Assembly (NCBI GenBank): GCA_001643675.2
Contig: LSRY02000003.1
Span: 2,478,501-2,542,500 of the forward strand
Length of the DNA stretch: 64,000 nt
Direction: 5' to 3'
Origin: Monocercomonoides exilis
Lineage: Eukaryota > Preaxostyla > Oxymonadida > Polymastigidae
Position numbers and translations under genes: made by a program. Below, piece by piece: positions 34,166-46,859 of the stretch; positions within the stretch are counted from its first letter, which is position 1, and each line of letters starts with the position of its first letter. Below the pieces are notes generated by a model. The model was not told the DNA's origin, made no database searches, and saw nothing but the letters and a program-made list of their open reading frames with translations.

Positions 34166-34591
34166 TTTATTATTTTTCCTGTTTTTGTTTTTATTTTTTG
34201 TTTAAAACAGAATATGATTTCATAAACAATTTTCTATAAGAATTATTTTTAATGATGAAATAATAAGATATATCACAAAATGGTGTAAAATTAGGAAATA
34301 AAAAATGTTTTATAAAAATATACTCCAAATAAAAAAAAAACATAAAAAATACTGTTTGAAACATAATTTGTTAATAATTCCTTGTTAAAATAAAATCCAA
34401 AAGTTTTTCTTTTCTTTTCTTGTTTTCTAAATAATAACATCCCATATTTGATTGAAATTTTCTAAAAATCTCATGTTTGAAGAAAAGAAGGGATCCCCCT
34501 TTTCTGTATAGTTTGCTTCGTTGAAGTAACAGTATTTTATTTAGTTATATTAAGCTTTGTCCCAGCTCAAAAAATCCAATTACAGCCTTTT
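34166..34591. other. AT-rich spacer, palindrome end to NET gene
   Basis: More than 80% A+T by eye. There is no gene. The final part presumably holds the promoter of the NET-domain gene, but no element is convincing. Confidence 0.5.
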
Positions 34592-35086
34592 ATGCTTTCT
34601 GGTCCTGTTGGCTCTTTCAATCCATCTCCTTCGGAACCACCAACACCGGATCCATTTCGCGAAACTGTTATTGAAAAGCTCCATGGTGTTTCAAAAAAGC
34701 AAAAAGTTGAATTTGAGCATTTTCCTGGAGATGATATTCCTTTGAGTGATGATGAAAAAGAAGAAGTATTATTATCAATTTCAGATCTTCCATACACCTT
34801 GTTCGAAAAAGTGATTGAGTTTTTAGAGTTGGCTGCACCTGGAGTTGCCAAACCCGGGCCAGAAAATTTTATTGATTTTGAAATCGAAGACATGCCGCCT
34901 GTTGTTCAGAGGAATCTACAGCGATTATCAATTCTTTGTAGGCTTATTTATGAAGAGACAAGACAAGACTTGAACGCTATATCCACCACAGTTGAAGCCT
35001 GGACAAATGGCATTGCGATGGATCGCAGGAGACCTCAACCTCGAAAACCTGCTCCAAAGCCAAAAAATAAAAAGAAGAAAAAATGA
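34592..35086 (+). CDS. stand-alone NET (BET extra-terminal) domain protein
   Basis: A single-exon frame of 164 residues with ATG and TGA. Residues about 50-115 (PLSDDEKEEVLLSISDLPY, then IDFEIEDMPPVVQRNLQRL) match the extra-terminal (NET) domain of BET bromodomain proteins. They follow its Y/D-EK-xLSxxIxxLP...IDFExLxxxxxRxLxR pattern. NET domains bind short hydrophobic/basic peptides in chromatin and transcription factors. No bromodomain or YEATS domain is encoded nearby. The N-terminus is Pro/Ser-rich, and the C-terminus (RRRPQPRKPAPKPKNKKKKK) is strongly basic and may bind nucleic acid or act as a nuclear localisation signal. The protein probably acts as a nuclear adaptor. Confidence in the domain is high; the exact complex is unknown. 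Confidence 0.8.
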   Translation: MLSGPVGSFNPSPSEPPTPDPFRETVIEKLHGVSKKQKVEFEHFPGDDIPLSDDEKEEVLLSISDLPYTLFEKVIEFLELAAPGVAKPGPENFIDFEIEDMPPVVQRNLQRLSILCRLIYEETRQDLNAISTTVEAWTNGIAMDRRRPQPRKPAPKPKNKKKKK

Positions 35087-35354
35087 AGAGTTAAAAATTT
35101 TAAAGTTTTGATTTTGTTGTATTATATTATAAACATAAAAGAAAAAAAAATATCGATAGAAATGGCACACTTTTTGAATGATTATGTATTTAAATTCTTT
35201 TTTTTTGAAAATGTGACAAGAGGAATTTTGATAAAAAGAAAATAAAATTCAAGTGAACGAACAATCAATTAAACAATAAAATAGTATAAAAAATCTTCAC
35301 GATTTGAAACGCAAATCAAACAATAACAAAGAAGAACATGAAGAAAAATAAAGT

Positions 35355-38300
35355 TCATTTACTCACAACTTCCACTAACTCTGGCAAGCTCTCGGTGAAG
35401 CTGCCAGTTGACGATTTGAAATTGATTTCAATTTCAAACACCTCAACTTTGACAGCAACGCTTGCAGATTTGGACGCCGTTTTGATTTTGTCTGTTTCCA
35501 CAGCATAAACATAAGCTCTTTCAGTGCATTCATACATGCGGCAGGGAACGATATGAACAGGAAAGCTGATTTCTGCATAGTGTCTCTTTGAAGCCTTGCT
35601 CGAAGCAGCAGCACTTTTGGCCCGCTGCGTAGTGAAAGGGGAAATTCCTATCGCAAACTTTCGCACAGGAAGAAAGATCAGATCGCTGTTTGTTGTCCAC
35701 AGCGACACGACAGTTGAAGAAGAGAGCATCGAAGTGAGAGGGAGACGGACAGGGATTGTGGTGCCCAGAGTGCAGAACGATGAGGTTGAAGGAGATGGAA
35801 TAGAAGATGAAGCAGAAGAAGCAGATGCAGAAGAAGATTGAGCAGAACTGGCCTTGCCTGAGAGGAAGAAGAAGCTACGGCGGAAGGGGATGTCGATCAA
35901 GAAGCGACGAGTCGGCTGCAACGAGGCACAGTTCATATCAACCAAATAGGCACCAACAAGTTTTGTGTTGTGCGAATCGCTTTCTTTTTGTGAAAGAGCA
36001 GCTGAATCAGCGTCATATGGCGAAGGAAGAGAAGAAGGTTGGGCGTTTAACATTCGTCCAGTTGGAACATAATTTGAATTGGAGACGAGGTGGACGAGTG
36101 TCAACAAGGCTGTCTGTCTGAACGGAAGCAGAGCGCTGCATTTGGCTGCAAAACGAACAGAAGGCAGGCTGCCGTCAACACCACCAAACAGCATCAGCGA
36201 CTGCAGAAGCGGAGCGAAACGGTCTGCACACGTCTCAAACGATGCAGAAGAAAAGCGCTGGGTGACTTCTTCGCCACCGCTTAGGAAAGATTCCGGCGGC
36301 AAATCAACGTGAACAGCTTCCCCAACAGCGACAGACTGGTCCAGCTCAATTGCAGGGGTGACAGACACAACCACCTCCCATATTTCATACAGCGATGCAC
36401 CAAGCTCGTCGTTGAACAGCGCCAGGCAGAACGAATAGGGCTTTCTGCGGGGCAGCTGCTGTGTGTTGCTCGGGAGCGTTGCAAAGAGTTGGATGATCTG
36501 AGTGAATGAATGCGTCTTTGTGGAAGGTGCAGAACCAGCTTCTTGTTCGTCTGCTGCTTCTGCTGCTGAATCTGAAGGTGATTTGAAATATGTCCCGTCT
36601 TCAATCCGTGAGCGTGTTGTGGTTGCCATGTCCACATGAGAAACTCCGCGTATGTCAAAATCGCTTCGACACAAAACAACTTTTTTGATGAACGCTGTCT
36701 GCCGAAGAAGCAAAGACTGATCACTTTGTGCATCTTTTGACTGAAGAGAAGAATTCTGCTTCTTCAATGGCTGCTTGCCAAACGTGAAGGAGGCCGCAGT
36801 GTGTGATGAGAGCGACATTTCGTGCTCGCTGATGAATGCCACATCGTTCGCTGCATGAAACAGCGATACCGGAGAAAACGACGTTGAGTCAGAAAGAGGA
36901 AACACAAACGCCAAGTTCATCGGCTCTCCTTCTTTCACAAAGACGTGGAATGTCCTGTCGATGTGGTGAGCCAGCGGACAAACCAGCACGTCGCATATCG
37001 AATGCAGCAGAGGCGCCTGTTGAGTAGCCACAGGAGTTGACTGCTCTTCCTCACCTACCAATGGCTCAGGCTGCTCGTCATTCGCGTCAGGGCGTAGCAT
37101 CGTTGGCGGAAGAGACACCATTTTGAGGCGAATGATACGCGACTCGATGGGACGAGAGAGCGAGACAGGCGCACCGAACGGATGGCGATGGTGGATCAGA
37201 GGGGATTCCTCGCCTATAAACAGCTCTTCTTCTTCGTCGGTGGCAGCAGATGAACGAGTAAGACAGATGGAGCCAGGAGAAACTGAGGATGAACGAACAA
37301 TGCTTTGCTGGCTGCTTTGGTAAGGTGAAAGCGAGAGAGACGGTCCAGCTGAAAGAGAACGCATCGACATTGGCATTGCAGACGAGACAGAAGGAGAAGC
37401 AGACTGCTGCAAAGAATTCGAATAAAACGGAGAGGAAGGTGGAAGAGCAGACGATGTGATGCAGCGGCTGATGAGCATCTGCTGCAGTGAAATCGGGTTT
37501 TGAATCAGAACATCGTCTCCGTGCCTTCCTTTCCTCAGCAGCCTCATCCGATTCGCATCTCTTCCACCCCAACTGAGCAGGTCTTGTTGGATGCTACCAT
37601 CTGCCGTCCTCTTCAGCCTCGACACAGTCGTCTGCGGCGTCTGATAGAGTGGACGTGAAAAGCGCGAGAACTGGTTTTCCATCTGCAGCGCCTTCTGATC
37701 TCTCTCCATCATCATCCGCTCAAGTTCTCTTCTTCGTGCCTCTTCTCTCTCTCTCCACTGCTGCTCTTCATCTGCAGCACGCCTCGCTGCTTCATCTGCT
37801 TCGTCTTCTTCGCCAAATCTGATCGTGCCCCATCGCCATGACCTTCTCAGCACTTCCTCTGCTTCATCAGCATATCCATCATCAGAACTCCTTCCTCCAC
37901 ACAGCAATCTCTTTCTCGCCTGTAACAGCTCCTCTTCTCTTATCCCATCCCCTGTCCATCCTCTGATATTCCCGCATAAGAACGACTGGCAAATGAATCC
38001 AGCGTATCTCGTCTCGCCCGGCGGCACTTCGACAACAAGAGTGAAAGGAGTGACAGAAGAAGAGAGCACAGCAGCTGCTGGATGAAGTGTGGTTTGGAGA
38101 GAAGAAGAAGAAGAAGAGGAAGAAGTGAAGGAGGTTGAGGGAAGAGCAGATGGATCGATGCGAAGTGAGCTGTGTGGATGGATGGATGACTGCGAAGTGG
38201 AAGAAGAAGAAGAAGAAGGAGAAGGAGAAGGAGAAGAAGTTGTTGTTGTTGTTAAAGAAGATGATGATGAAGAGATGGTGTGGTGTTTAAGCTGATATTC

Positions 38301-41300
38301 CTGAAGAGGACTCGACGAAAGAATGGGAGTGGATGTGATTTCTGGGAAGACAAACGAGTTTTGCTTTCCATTTGCAGAAGAAGAAGAAGAAGAAGACGAA
38401 ACAGAAGCTGTTTGAGGGAAGAAGAGAGATTTGAAGTATTTGTGATATTCGTCTGTGAGTGGAATAATCTCGTCTTCCACTTCGTATTCTGCTGCCATTC
38501 CCAATGGATCTTCAAACAGCTCTTCGTATTCGTCTGAAATGTCATTCGTTTCATTCAGTTGAATGCTCATTCCTGTTTCATTTCTCATCCCCATCTCCTG
38601 TCTTCTCTGTGAACTGCATGCTTTCCTTATTCGTGTGGCTGTTATGCCGACAAACATTGTTTCTTCGGTTGTGTTCGCAATTGGCACCTCAAAAAAGACA
38701 GGAGAGCCGAAAGAAGGGAAGATCGCACGGGTGGAGGAGAAGTGGTGGAGGTTGAGGCGCTGAAGAAGACGCCTTTTGGACTGAAAAATAAGAAATAAAA
38801 AGTAATTTAAATAAATAAAATAAAAATAAGAATGAATAATTTTCATTTAACAACAAACTTCTTCTCTTTCCTTTCTGCTGACAATGGATTCTTCTGTCTG
38901 CTTCTTCACCATTCCTCTCATCTCCACTCCATTTCGATCCATTTGTGCTGCTCTGCTAACAGTTCCTGCTGACATTCCCAGCAATTCCTGTTTCTTTCTG
39001 TTCTTTTCCTTCTCCTTCTCTTCTCTTCTTCTCATGTCAAACATGAAATCTTCTCCAACAACACCGTTTCGCCCGTCTGTTGCCTCAATCGAAGACAGAT
39101 GATGATTTCTCTTCAGAAGAATTCCTCCTTTTGCTGATGTTGTTGAGAGAGAAGGAGGTTTGCTGGTTAATTGCGAAATGTTTGATTGTTCAGAAGAGAA
39201 GAAAGAGGAAGGAATGGAAGAAGAAGAAGAAGAAGATAAAGATAAAGGAGCAGAAGAAGAGGTGGAGAAAGAGGAAGAGGAAGAAGAAATGATGCTTGTT
39301 GGTTTGTCTCCTCTGAGCATCATTTCATTCAAAACGATGTTTTGCCACAAAATTGAATCATTTGCTGATTGTTGAGTGGATTTTGCTGTTCCATTTTGTA
39401 TTCTTCCTCTTGTTTGTTCTCTTTCTCTTTGAGAGATAGAAAGAGAATGAGAAAGAGGACGAGAAGAAGATAAAGAAATAGAAGAAGAAGAAGAGGAAGA
39501 AGAAGGAAGAGCTGATAGATTTGGAGAGAAAACAGTTCTTTTGTGTGAGACAGACAATGATAGAGTGCCCAAATTGAGTGAAAAAGGCGCTTTTGAATGG
39601 GAAAGGAAATGAGAAGAGAGGAAAAACGTGTTGATGAAAGGAGAAGGTGTGGAGTCGGAGGCAAAATGAGAAGAAGTTGAAGAAGAAGAAGTGAAAGTGG
39701 AGACGAAAGTTGTGTTGGCTGACGAAGGGAAAGGCGGAGGAGGTTGCTGAGAAGAGGCAGAGGGGATGACAAGAGGAGCATAGATTGAGAGAGAGAGGGT
39801 TTTGGAGTCTGTTCCTAAATATTATGAAGAAAAAATATTTAATTGAAGGAAAATAAAAGAGAGAGAAAAATAAAGATTATAAAAATGAATGAAATAATTC
39901 GTCAAACAATGAAAGAGAGAAAGAGAGAAAGAAATAAAAAGATATTTATATTCAAACCATTGGTGATTCCTGTGAGTGCTGAGAGCGGCAGAAAAGCGTG
40001 TCCGAAGAGCTGTTGCGTCTGCTCGTCCCAAATATCAATTTGAAGATGGCGTTCATTCAACGTCTCAAACAAAGTGGAAGAGGTCGAAGGAGAAGTAGGA
40101 TGAGGATGGCTTTGCAGGCGGAAGGGTACGAGGCGGAGGAAGTCGGAGACGGAGAAGGAGGAAGGAAGAGGAGATATGGAAGAAGAGGAGAGAGAAGAGG
40201 AAGAGAATGAAGAGAATGAAGAAGAAGAAGATGATGAGGAGGAGGAAGAAGAAGAAGTGAAGAGCGAAACAGGATCAGGAAACGAAAACAGGAGTGGAAG
40301 TGGAACTGAAACGGAGATGGAAAGAGGATTGTTCTGATACGACGTGATGTGATAAGTCAGCTGGTTGGCATTCTCCAGCTTGAATAATTCTTCTTCCTCG
40401 TCTTCTTCTCCTTCTCCCTCTTCATTCTGCCCTCTCCCCACAATCCCCATCTCCCTCCTTCTCCTCCTCTCCATCTCTTTCTCCCTCTTCTCTCTCTGAA
40501 TCGCCCTCTTTTTCCTCTCCACTTCTGTCTCCACATAGCCAGGCGGTGTGTAACAGCGAGGCAGCGCAAACATTTGGAAGGAGAAGAAAGGTCTTCTTGG
40601 CATCTCCACCAGATGAGAAGAAGAAAGTTCATCTAAAACCAACGGAGAATCACTCAATTCGTTCACAAAGGGTGACATTTCTGCTGTTTGAGACGGCTGA
40701 ATAGGCTGTTGCGGCTGCTCTTGTGCTGCCAGAATGCTTCTCAACGTCTTTTCACTAGGCCATTTTTGAGTGAAAGACAAGAAAGTGAAGGTGAACTCGC
40801 TGCAGAGATGGTCTTCTGGCTCGTCAGTTCGGGTACTTCTGAGAAGAACTTTGGGAAGAGGGGCGATGGGAACAAGGGGAAGCTGCGGGAGAGGAGGAGG
40901 GGCAATGTAGATGGGATCGGTGGAGGGAGGTGGCTGGATATGAAATGAGGAAAGAAAACAATAAAAAAGAATATTTTTTGAAAGGCAAATAAGTTATTGC
41001 GAAAAATATTATTGATAAATAAGCAAACCTCACTCACAACTCTTTTCACCTGCATTGCTGGTTTGTGCTTCGGTGATAGTGGAATAGGTGTCTCATCTTC
41101 AGACTCACTCTCTGTTTCTGGCTGTTCTTCCGCTTTTGCTCTTTTCGTCGCTCTTCTCACGAACAGAAAAGGAGTCTTCACCCAAACAGGAAGAAGAGGA
41201 AACTGGCTTTCCGGCAGCACCAGTTCGAAGGAGACGAGTGTTGGGAAGAATTGAGCGGAAGATTTTGGCTCAGGTATTTCGATGGGAGTGGGGTAGTGAT

Positions 41301-44300
41301 ATTCTGGTGGGAGAGGGTCAGGAGGAGGTGGGTCGTCTTCCTTCATGAAGAGGGCGGTGGAGGGTGTTAACACAGAAAAGGGGAAGATGGTTTCATCATC
41401 TGTGAATGGGATGGGAGAAGACAAAGCAGTTTTTGAAGGGTTTGTCGATTTCTCTGCGTTTGGGTCGTATTCTTTGAGAGACAGCCACGGAATGTCTGAA
41501 CTTGTCATCAGCAGTTTTGTGGAAGAAGAAGTCGAAGCATTCAAACTCTCCTTTTTCGGCTCGATTATCTTCGGAGGAGGAGTTTGAATGCCACTTTTTG
41601 AGGCGCCGTGGGTGGGATCGAATATGAATTGGTGGGGAATACCTGAGAAGTTAAGAGGAGATTATTCAGAAAGATTGATAGAAAATAAATAGAAGGAAAA
41701 TGAATAGAATACAAATATAGAATGAAATGAACAATAATAATGATAAGATAAAATAGCTTTCATACCATCAAAATAATATCCAAGAATTGGCTTTGTATTC
41801 AACGTCAGTTTGGCCTCTTTCTTCTTCCAATTCCATTGCTTTTGAGCAGATGAAGCTTTTCCTTCACCTTCATCATCATCATCTTCTTCTTCACTTCCAC
41901 CTCCATCTTTTCCTCTCTCTTTCTTCTTCTCTTCAGAACTAGACGCTGAATCCAATGAAAAAGAATAAGAAGAAGAAGTTGGATCATAATCCGCAGGGGG
42001 ATTGAGAAGAGGGCATTTCAAAGTGATTAACGATTGCAACTGCTTCATTCGCTTGTCTGTTGAAGCATCTGGCAATGATGTGCTGCTTGAAGATGAAGAA
42101 GAAGAAGAAGAAGAAGAGGAAGAGGAAGATGAGGAAGAAGATGAGGAAGAAGAACTCTTTTTGTTTGAGCTTCTTTTCGATTTCTTTCGCGAAAGTTTTC
42201 TTTTGCTTGGCTTGCTAAATGCTTCACTATCTTCATCGTCGTCGTCATCATCATCTTCTTCTTCATCACTTTCACCATCGTCACTTTCATCATCATCCTC
42301 CTCCTCATCATCATCGCTATCTCTCTTCTCCATCTTCCTCGTCTCCTTCCTCTCTACCCTCTCTCTCTCTGAACTCGCCTCAAACGGCCTGAATTCCTTC
42401 CACCCGACACACACTTTCTTCTTCACCTTTTCTGGAATCATCACTTTTGGCGCCTCGTATTCAAATCTCCCTTCTTTCGAAGAGCAAAAAGAGCCGTCTG
42501 AAACAGGCGGGCGCGGAAGAGGGATCGGAATGAGCAGCTCAAATTCAACCAGAAAACACAAAGTCAAAAACGGGTGCGGATAGCAAAAGCGAACAAAAGA
42601 TGTTTTTTTGGCTTTTGAAGGAGGCAAGTAATTGACAATGTTCATCTTTTTGCCGTCTTTGCGCTGCATCGAAGAAGCTTTGCCTTTCACAAGAGGAATC
42701 GAAAGAGGTTTTTCAGATAGCATTTTGTGAGTGTTGTGCACGAAGACATGGAGGGTGCGGGAGAGGATGGTGACAGACTGATCATCTGAGGGGAAAAATA
42801 AAATTTATAAACAAACAAACAAAAAAAAATAAAAAAAAGAAGTTTATGTGAATGAATTATTGAACACAATCACTTCAAAAGCACAAACCGTTGTCTATCC
42901 CATTCTCTGCCAGTCTGATGTAATTCACTTTTGTTCTGATCTGTTCTTCGAGTGATGCATCCATCTTCACACACACATTCTCCAATTTCAGTGTCAGCGG
43001 TACAACTTCAATCGGATTCGCCAGGCGATTTCCAAAGAAGAGCGGGCGCTGTGTCACAACTGCACGAAGAGTGCGATAACCAGAAGGGAAAAGAGAAAGA
43101 GAGAGGGTGGAGAAGCTGAAATCTTGGTTCCTCTCTTTCGTCTGCTCCTTCTCTGTGGTGCTGGGCTGCTCGCAGAAGTCGCTCCGCTCCCAAAAACTCT
43201 GATCCAGCCAGGATGAACCCAGAAAGGGAACATATTTTGATTTTGACAGATCTTCATTCTCAATCTCTTCACTCAGCGTTGCTTCTTCGTCTTCTTCTCC
43301 TTCTTCTCCTTCATCGTCGTCATCATCGCTTTCATCCTCACCATCATCTTCTTCTTCGTCTTCATTACTGTCTTCTTCTTTGTCATCATCGTCGTCTTCG
43401 TCATCTTCGTCGCTTCCTTCATCAGAACTTCTTTTCCTCTTCGATTTCTTTCGCTTCAAATGAGAATTTGATCTTTTTATCTGCGCGCTCTTCTTCTTCC
43501 TCTTTTGAGCTGCTTTCTTATTTGCATTGCCTTTTGCTGTTTTCTGCTTTTGAATCTTTTCCTTTGTGAATGCGTCCATAATCCTCTGCTTCTCTCTCAT
43601 TTCTTCTTCTTCTGATTCTTCCACAACTGATTTAATCAGATTCAATGTCCGCTCCAAAATCAGAACTTGAGGTGTTTTTTTGCTTTGGCGTGGCGCTTTC
43701 TCTTTCTTCTCTGTTTTTTTTTCTTTCAACTGGCTTGTCTTCATTTTCCCAGTTTTTTGGTTTTTAACTTGGCATTTTGATGAGAGCTTGACACTTTTTC
43801 GTTTTGGATTTCTGTCTTCTTCTGAATCTTCCATGTTTTCAGCTCCGCTTTCATCAGCATTTTGTTCATCTGCTTTCTTTTTCTTTCTCGAAGGATCCAG
43901 TTCTACCAGCTCAGCTTCAATGAAGTCTTTTTGCTCGAGCAATTCTTTCTTCATCGTCTGCTTCAAAATCACTCGATGCGCTGGCGATATGACGCCAACC
44001 TGTGACAACGATGCATTACGCTCGTCGATGATCGCATACGATGGTAAAGCCTTACTGAGCTTTGTGAGCATCTTGTGCGGAACTAATGTGAAAGTTAGTT
44101 CTGATTCTTGCATTGGAAGGAGATTGGCTAAAAAAACAAAAGAAACAGTCATTTTTTGGATTATAATGCAAATTAGAAAAACAACAGACGTTGAACACTA
44201 AGATCTGTTTGTACAAATAGCACTCGTGGAGAACCATATGACAACTATTTTTTCGTGAGGAATAATAGAATTATCAAACAAATCAAGAAAAAAAAATAAT

Positions 44301-44992
44301 TGAGAACGAAAGAGAGACAGAGAGATCAAATTTTAGTTCAAACACCAACAGCTTCTTGAAATGGAAGCAATGATGATTTCTTGTAGTTGCTGAAGTCCGC
44401 TTCACTTTTTATGTGATCTTTTTGAATTGTGGTCCACCCAATTCCTGTTTCTCTGAAAACTCTGTTGTATTGGTCCAAAGCTTAATGAAAATCAAATATA
44501 GTTTTAAAAATTAGTTTCAAAATACAGTAATTAAATCGTAGGCACGCAGCATACCGACGAATGTTAATTCAATTATTATTTGAAAGGATATGTCATCTGC
44601 AATGAAAAACAAAATATCATTTGTTGTGCATTGGAAAACGTCAGTTTCAATTTCTTGGCGCTCGTGAAGTCTTCCTTCGTACGTACCTCCAAGGGCTGTC
44701 CTTGTAGTTGTGTTCAAAAAAGTGATGTTATAACGATAAAAGCATGGACAATCGGTTATTCCTGATTTCTGTAAGTTGAAGCAAATTGATTATGAAATGC
44801 ATAATTATTAATTAAAGCATACTATTTCTGGATGCTCTCGAATTCGATCCAGTGAACGGAGAAACAGACAATATCCTTTCATTCAATTTTGAAAGATAAT
44901 GTAATGGGCAGGTGGAAAAAATAAAACAAATTTAATTCATGATGTATATCTCATTTACTCTTAAACTCTTCTTTGAAATCAAAAGGAAACAT
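35355..44992 (-). CDS. NPHP4: nephrocystin-4 (NPHP4) orthologue, ten exons
   Basis: I joined ten exons in phase: 44992-44959, 44875-44823, 44768-44555, 44480-44346, 44127-42889, 42785-41766, 41642-41038, 40933-39958, 39814-38859 and 38780-35355. The nine GT-AG introns are 54-218 bp. The product is about 2885 residues, twice the animal protein. Landmarks match NPHP4 in order: an N-terminal C2-like start (RYCLFLRSLDRI, NITFLNTTTRTALGGTYEG), LTFTLVPHKMLTKLSKALP, LHVFVHNTHKM, a middle C2-like block ending LQIDIWDEQTQQLFGHAFL, LGTLSLSVSHKRT, then C-terminal Ig/MSP-like repeats (VFFEVPIANTTEETMFVGI, YEIWEVVVSVTPAIELDQSV). NPHP4 belongs to the ciliary transition-zone NPHP module, so it should act at the flagellar base. 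The extra length is acidic, Lys- or Ser-rich insertions in exons 5, 6 and 10. The end is either TGA after VVSK or a splice donor at GTT|GTGAGT, the same site type as in exon 7. Confidence 0.88.
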
Positions 44993-45143
44993 GAGAGAAA
45001 TTGTTTTGCAATCCCGATACAAAAGTTTTTATAAATGAAAAATCAAATGAAGTTTTCGTGAATGTTATGAATGGTAAATAGATTGCTCAAATTATTAACT
45101 TGCTATTCAAAAATATTGATGTTTTCAATTTTATTTCAAAACA

Positions 45144-45985
45144 ATGTACGACAACATTTGGCAACATGAAGGTAATGATTATGTTGGTGGCGCTTTAGTT
45201 CTTGGACATTCGATCAAAAGACATCTTAAAGTTTCTTGCGACATTATATGCTTAGTAACTTCTGATGTTATAAACGATGCTAGACTAACTTTAACCAAGA
45301 TATTTGGTATTTGCGTGTTTTCGTGTTAATTCAGAAATAATTATTTTATTCTTGATAGATTTTGTAATTGAAATTGAAAAGATTGAATGGTCATGCAGCA
45401 TTGATAAATGGAAGAGATTTAAAGACAGCCACAAATGGATTTATTCTTGCTTTACGAAATTAAACGCATTTCAACTTTCTAGCAATCAAAGAATTCTTCT
45501 TCTTGACGCTGATATTATGGCGGTTGGTTCAGTTGATGAACTTTTCACAAATACTTTTATTTGCTGTTTATTGCGTTCAGATTTATGAACTTCTTGATTT
45601 TTTCATTTCTATATAAAAACATTATCTATTATTTTCTTTTTATTTGAATCTTCCTTTAGGAACTGTTACCGGTGATGAATGCAGCTATTTAGAATTAGGC
45701 GCTGTAGTAAATAAAACGCGTGTTGTCGATTCACTTCGAATGTGCCATGGAATTAGTGGTTGTAGCTTGCTTTTCGAGCCTAATGTTAAGGATCTTGAAG
45801 GAATGCTGATTGAACTTACACAAAACAAACATTACGGTAATGAAAGATTCAATGCAGGACCCTACGAGCAACTTGTTGCACAGTATTTTCTTAAGAAAAA
45901 CAAATGCTGGCATTATTTGCCATCAAAATATTCCATTCCTGGCCGGAAGTCGAAGCTTGTGGAGGGACTTGCAAAGTTGATATAA
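45144..45985 (+). CDS. glycogenin-like GT8 family glycosyltransferase
   Basis: Proposed exons are 45144-45306, 45359-45574 and 45660-45985 (234 residues). The first intron (GTATTT...GATAG) is firm in phase. The second donor (C|GTTCAG) is weak. The N-terminus NDYVGGALVLGHSIKRH is the nucleotide-sugar-binding start of GT8 enzymes. The DxD metal-binding motif is in ILLLDADIMAVGSVDELF. The later motifs are GISGCSLLFEPNVKDLEGML and GPYEQLVAQYF, with an HYLPSKYS end. Such enzymes transfer sugars from UDP- or GDP-sugars onto proteins, glycogen primers or glycans. A cytosolic glycogenin-like role is plausible, since no signal peptide is seen. The usual first strand (YVTL) is missing, so a short 5' exon may have been overlooked. 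Confidence 0.7.
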
Positions 45986-46215
45986 AATGAAAAAACAATA
46001 GAAGAGCCAAAGGGAAGTAATCATAAGGGAGCAAAAAGAAGGGAGAGAGGTTCTGAAGATAACGAAGAATTTATTGGTTTTGGGAAAAGAGGAAAATGGA
46101 AAAGTGCAAAAAGAAAAGAAAGAGAAGAAAAAACGACTCAATTGATGCAACATGCTGAGTTAAAAGGAGAAGACAAGGCAAAAATGGAAAGGAGAAGGCA
46201 AAGATTCGGAGGCTT
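45986..46215 (+). other. in-frame basic extension after the GT8 stop
   Basis: After the TAA ending the GT8 frame, the same frame continues open for about 75 codons to a TAG. It reads NEKTIEEPKGSNHKGAKRRE, later GKRGKWKSAKRKEREEKTTQ and KMERRRQRFGGLTTN. It may be chance purine-rich sequence, a lost tail created by a stop mutation, or a readthrough region. No comparable frame exists on the other strand. Confidence 0.3.
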
Positions 46216-46814
46216 AACAACAAATAACAGCAGTTAGCCAAGTTAAAATCCAGACCAGTTGCGACAGAAGAGCTGATTGAGCTGGTATACAAAATGGAGA
46301 GAAACATGATGTTATTGCTTGTACCAATGATGGTGTAGTTTGTGGTTATGCTGGTTGCATTGTGCGATGCACTGTATGCGCTGTCTTGCAATGTGAAGTG
46401 AATTAAGCGGAATGTGGATTTGAGGAAAGATGTTTGTGTGGAAGGATGCAGATCCGAAAAGGAGAAGTGGAGAAGAACTGGAAAGAATGGCAGGAGAGTG
46501 GGAGAAGAGAAGAAGAAGGAAAAAGTCGAAAAGGCAAAACAAAGCGCAGATGATAATTTTTATGTTGGCCATTAGATTGTATTACGCCTGCTCAAATATG
46601 GAAAAAGAATTTTTGATTTTATACAAAAGTCGAAACTAATTTTTCGAGTTCTAGAAGAAATTCACTTTTGTCCCTTCATTGAATCTTTCTAATGCATCTT
46701 TATCTTAACTATCTTTTTATCAGGAACAATGACTGATGAATCATTCGTTCAAATCTGCGTTTGATCACGGAATGCGAAAAAAGACTGAAAATCATCCAAT
46801 GAAAAATAAGAAGC
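46216..46814. other. intergenic, no gene seen
   Basis: Purine-rich to about 46540, then AT-rich. A 69-codon frame at 46430-46639 (KRRSGEELERMAGEWEKRRR) looks helical only because of its composition. Confidence 0.4.
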
Positions 46815-46816
46815 TA

Positions 46817-46859
46817 CAATGAGTAAAAAACCCGGGACATGGTAAAAAACCCGGACTTT
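46817..46859 (+). repeat. left terminal inverted repeat of the transposon
   Basis: 43 bp, starting directly after the TA at 46815-46816. It is an exact reverse complement of the right repeat. Confidence 0.95.

Noticed and set aside
45490-45660. Alternative GT8 splice joining AVG directly to TVTGDE
   Set aside because: It would remove the conserved SVDELF after the DxD motif. The weaker donor further downstream keeps it.
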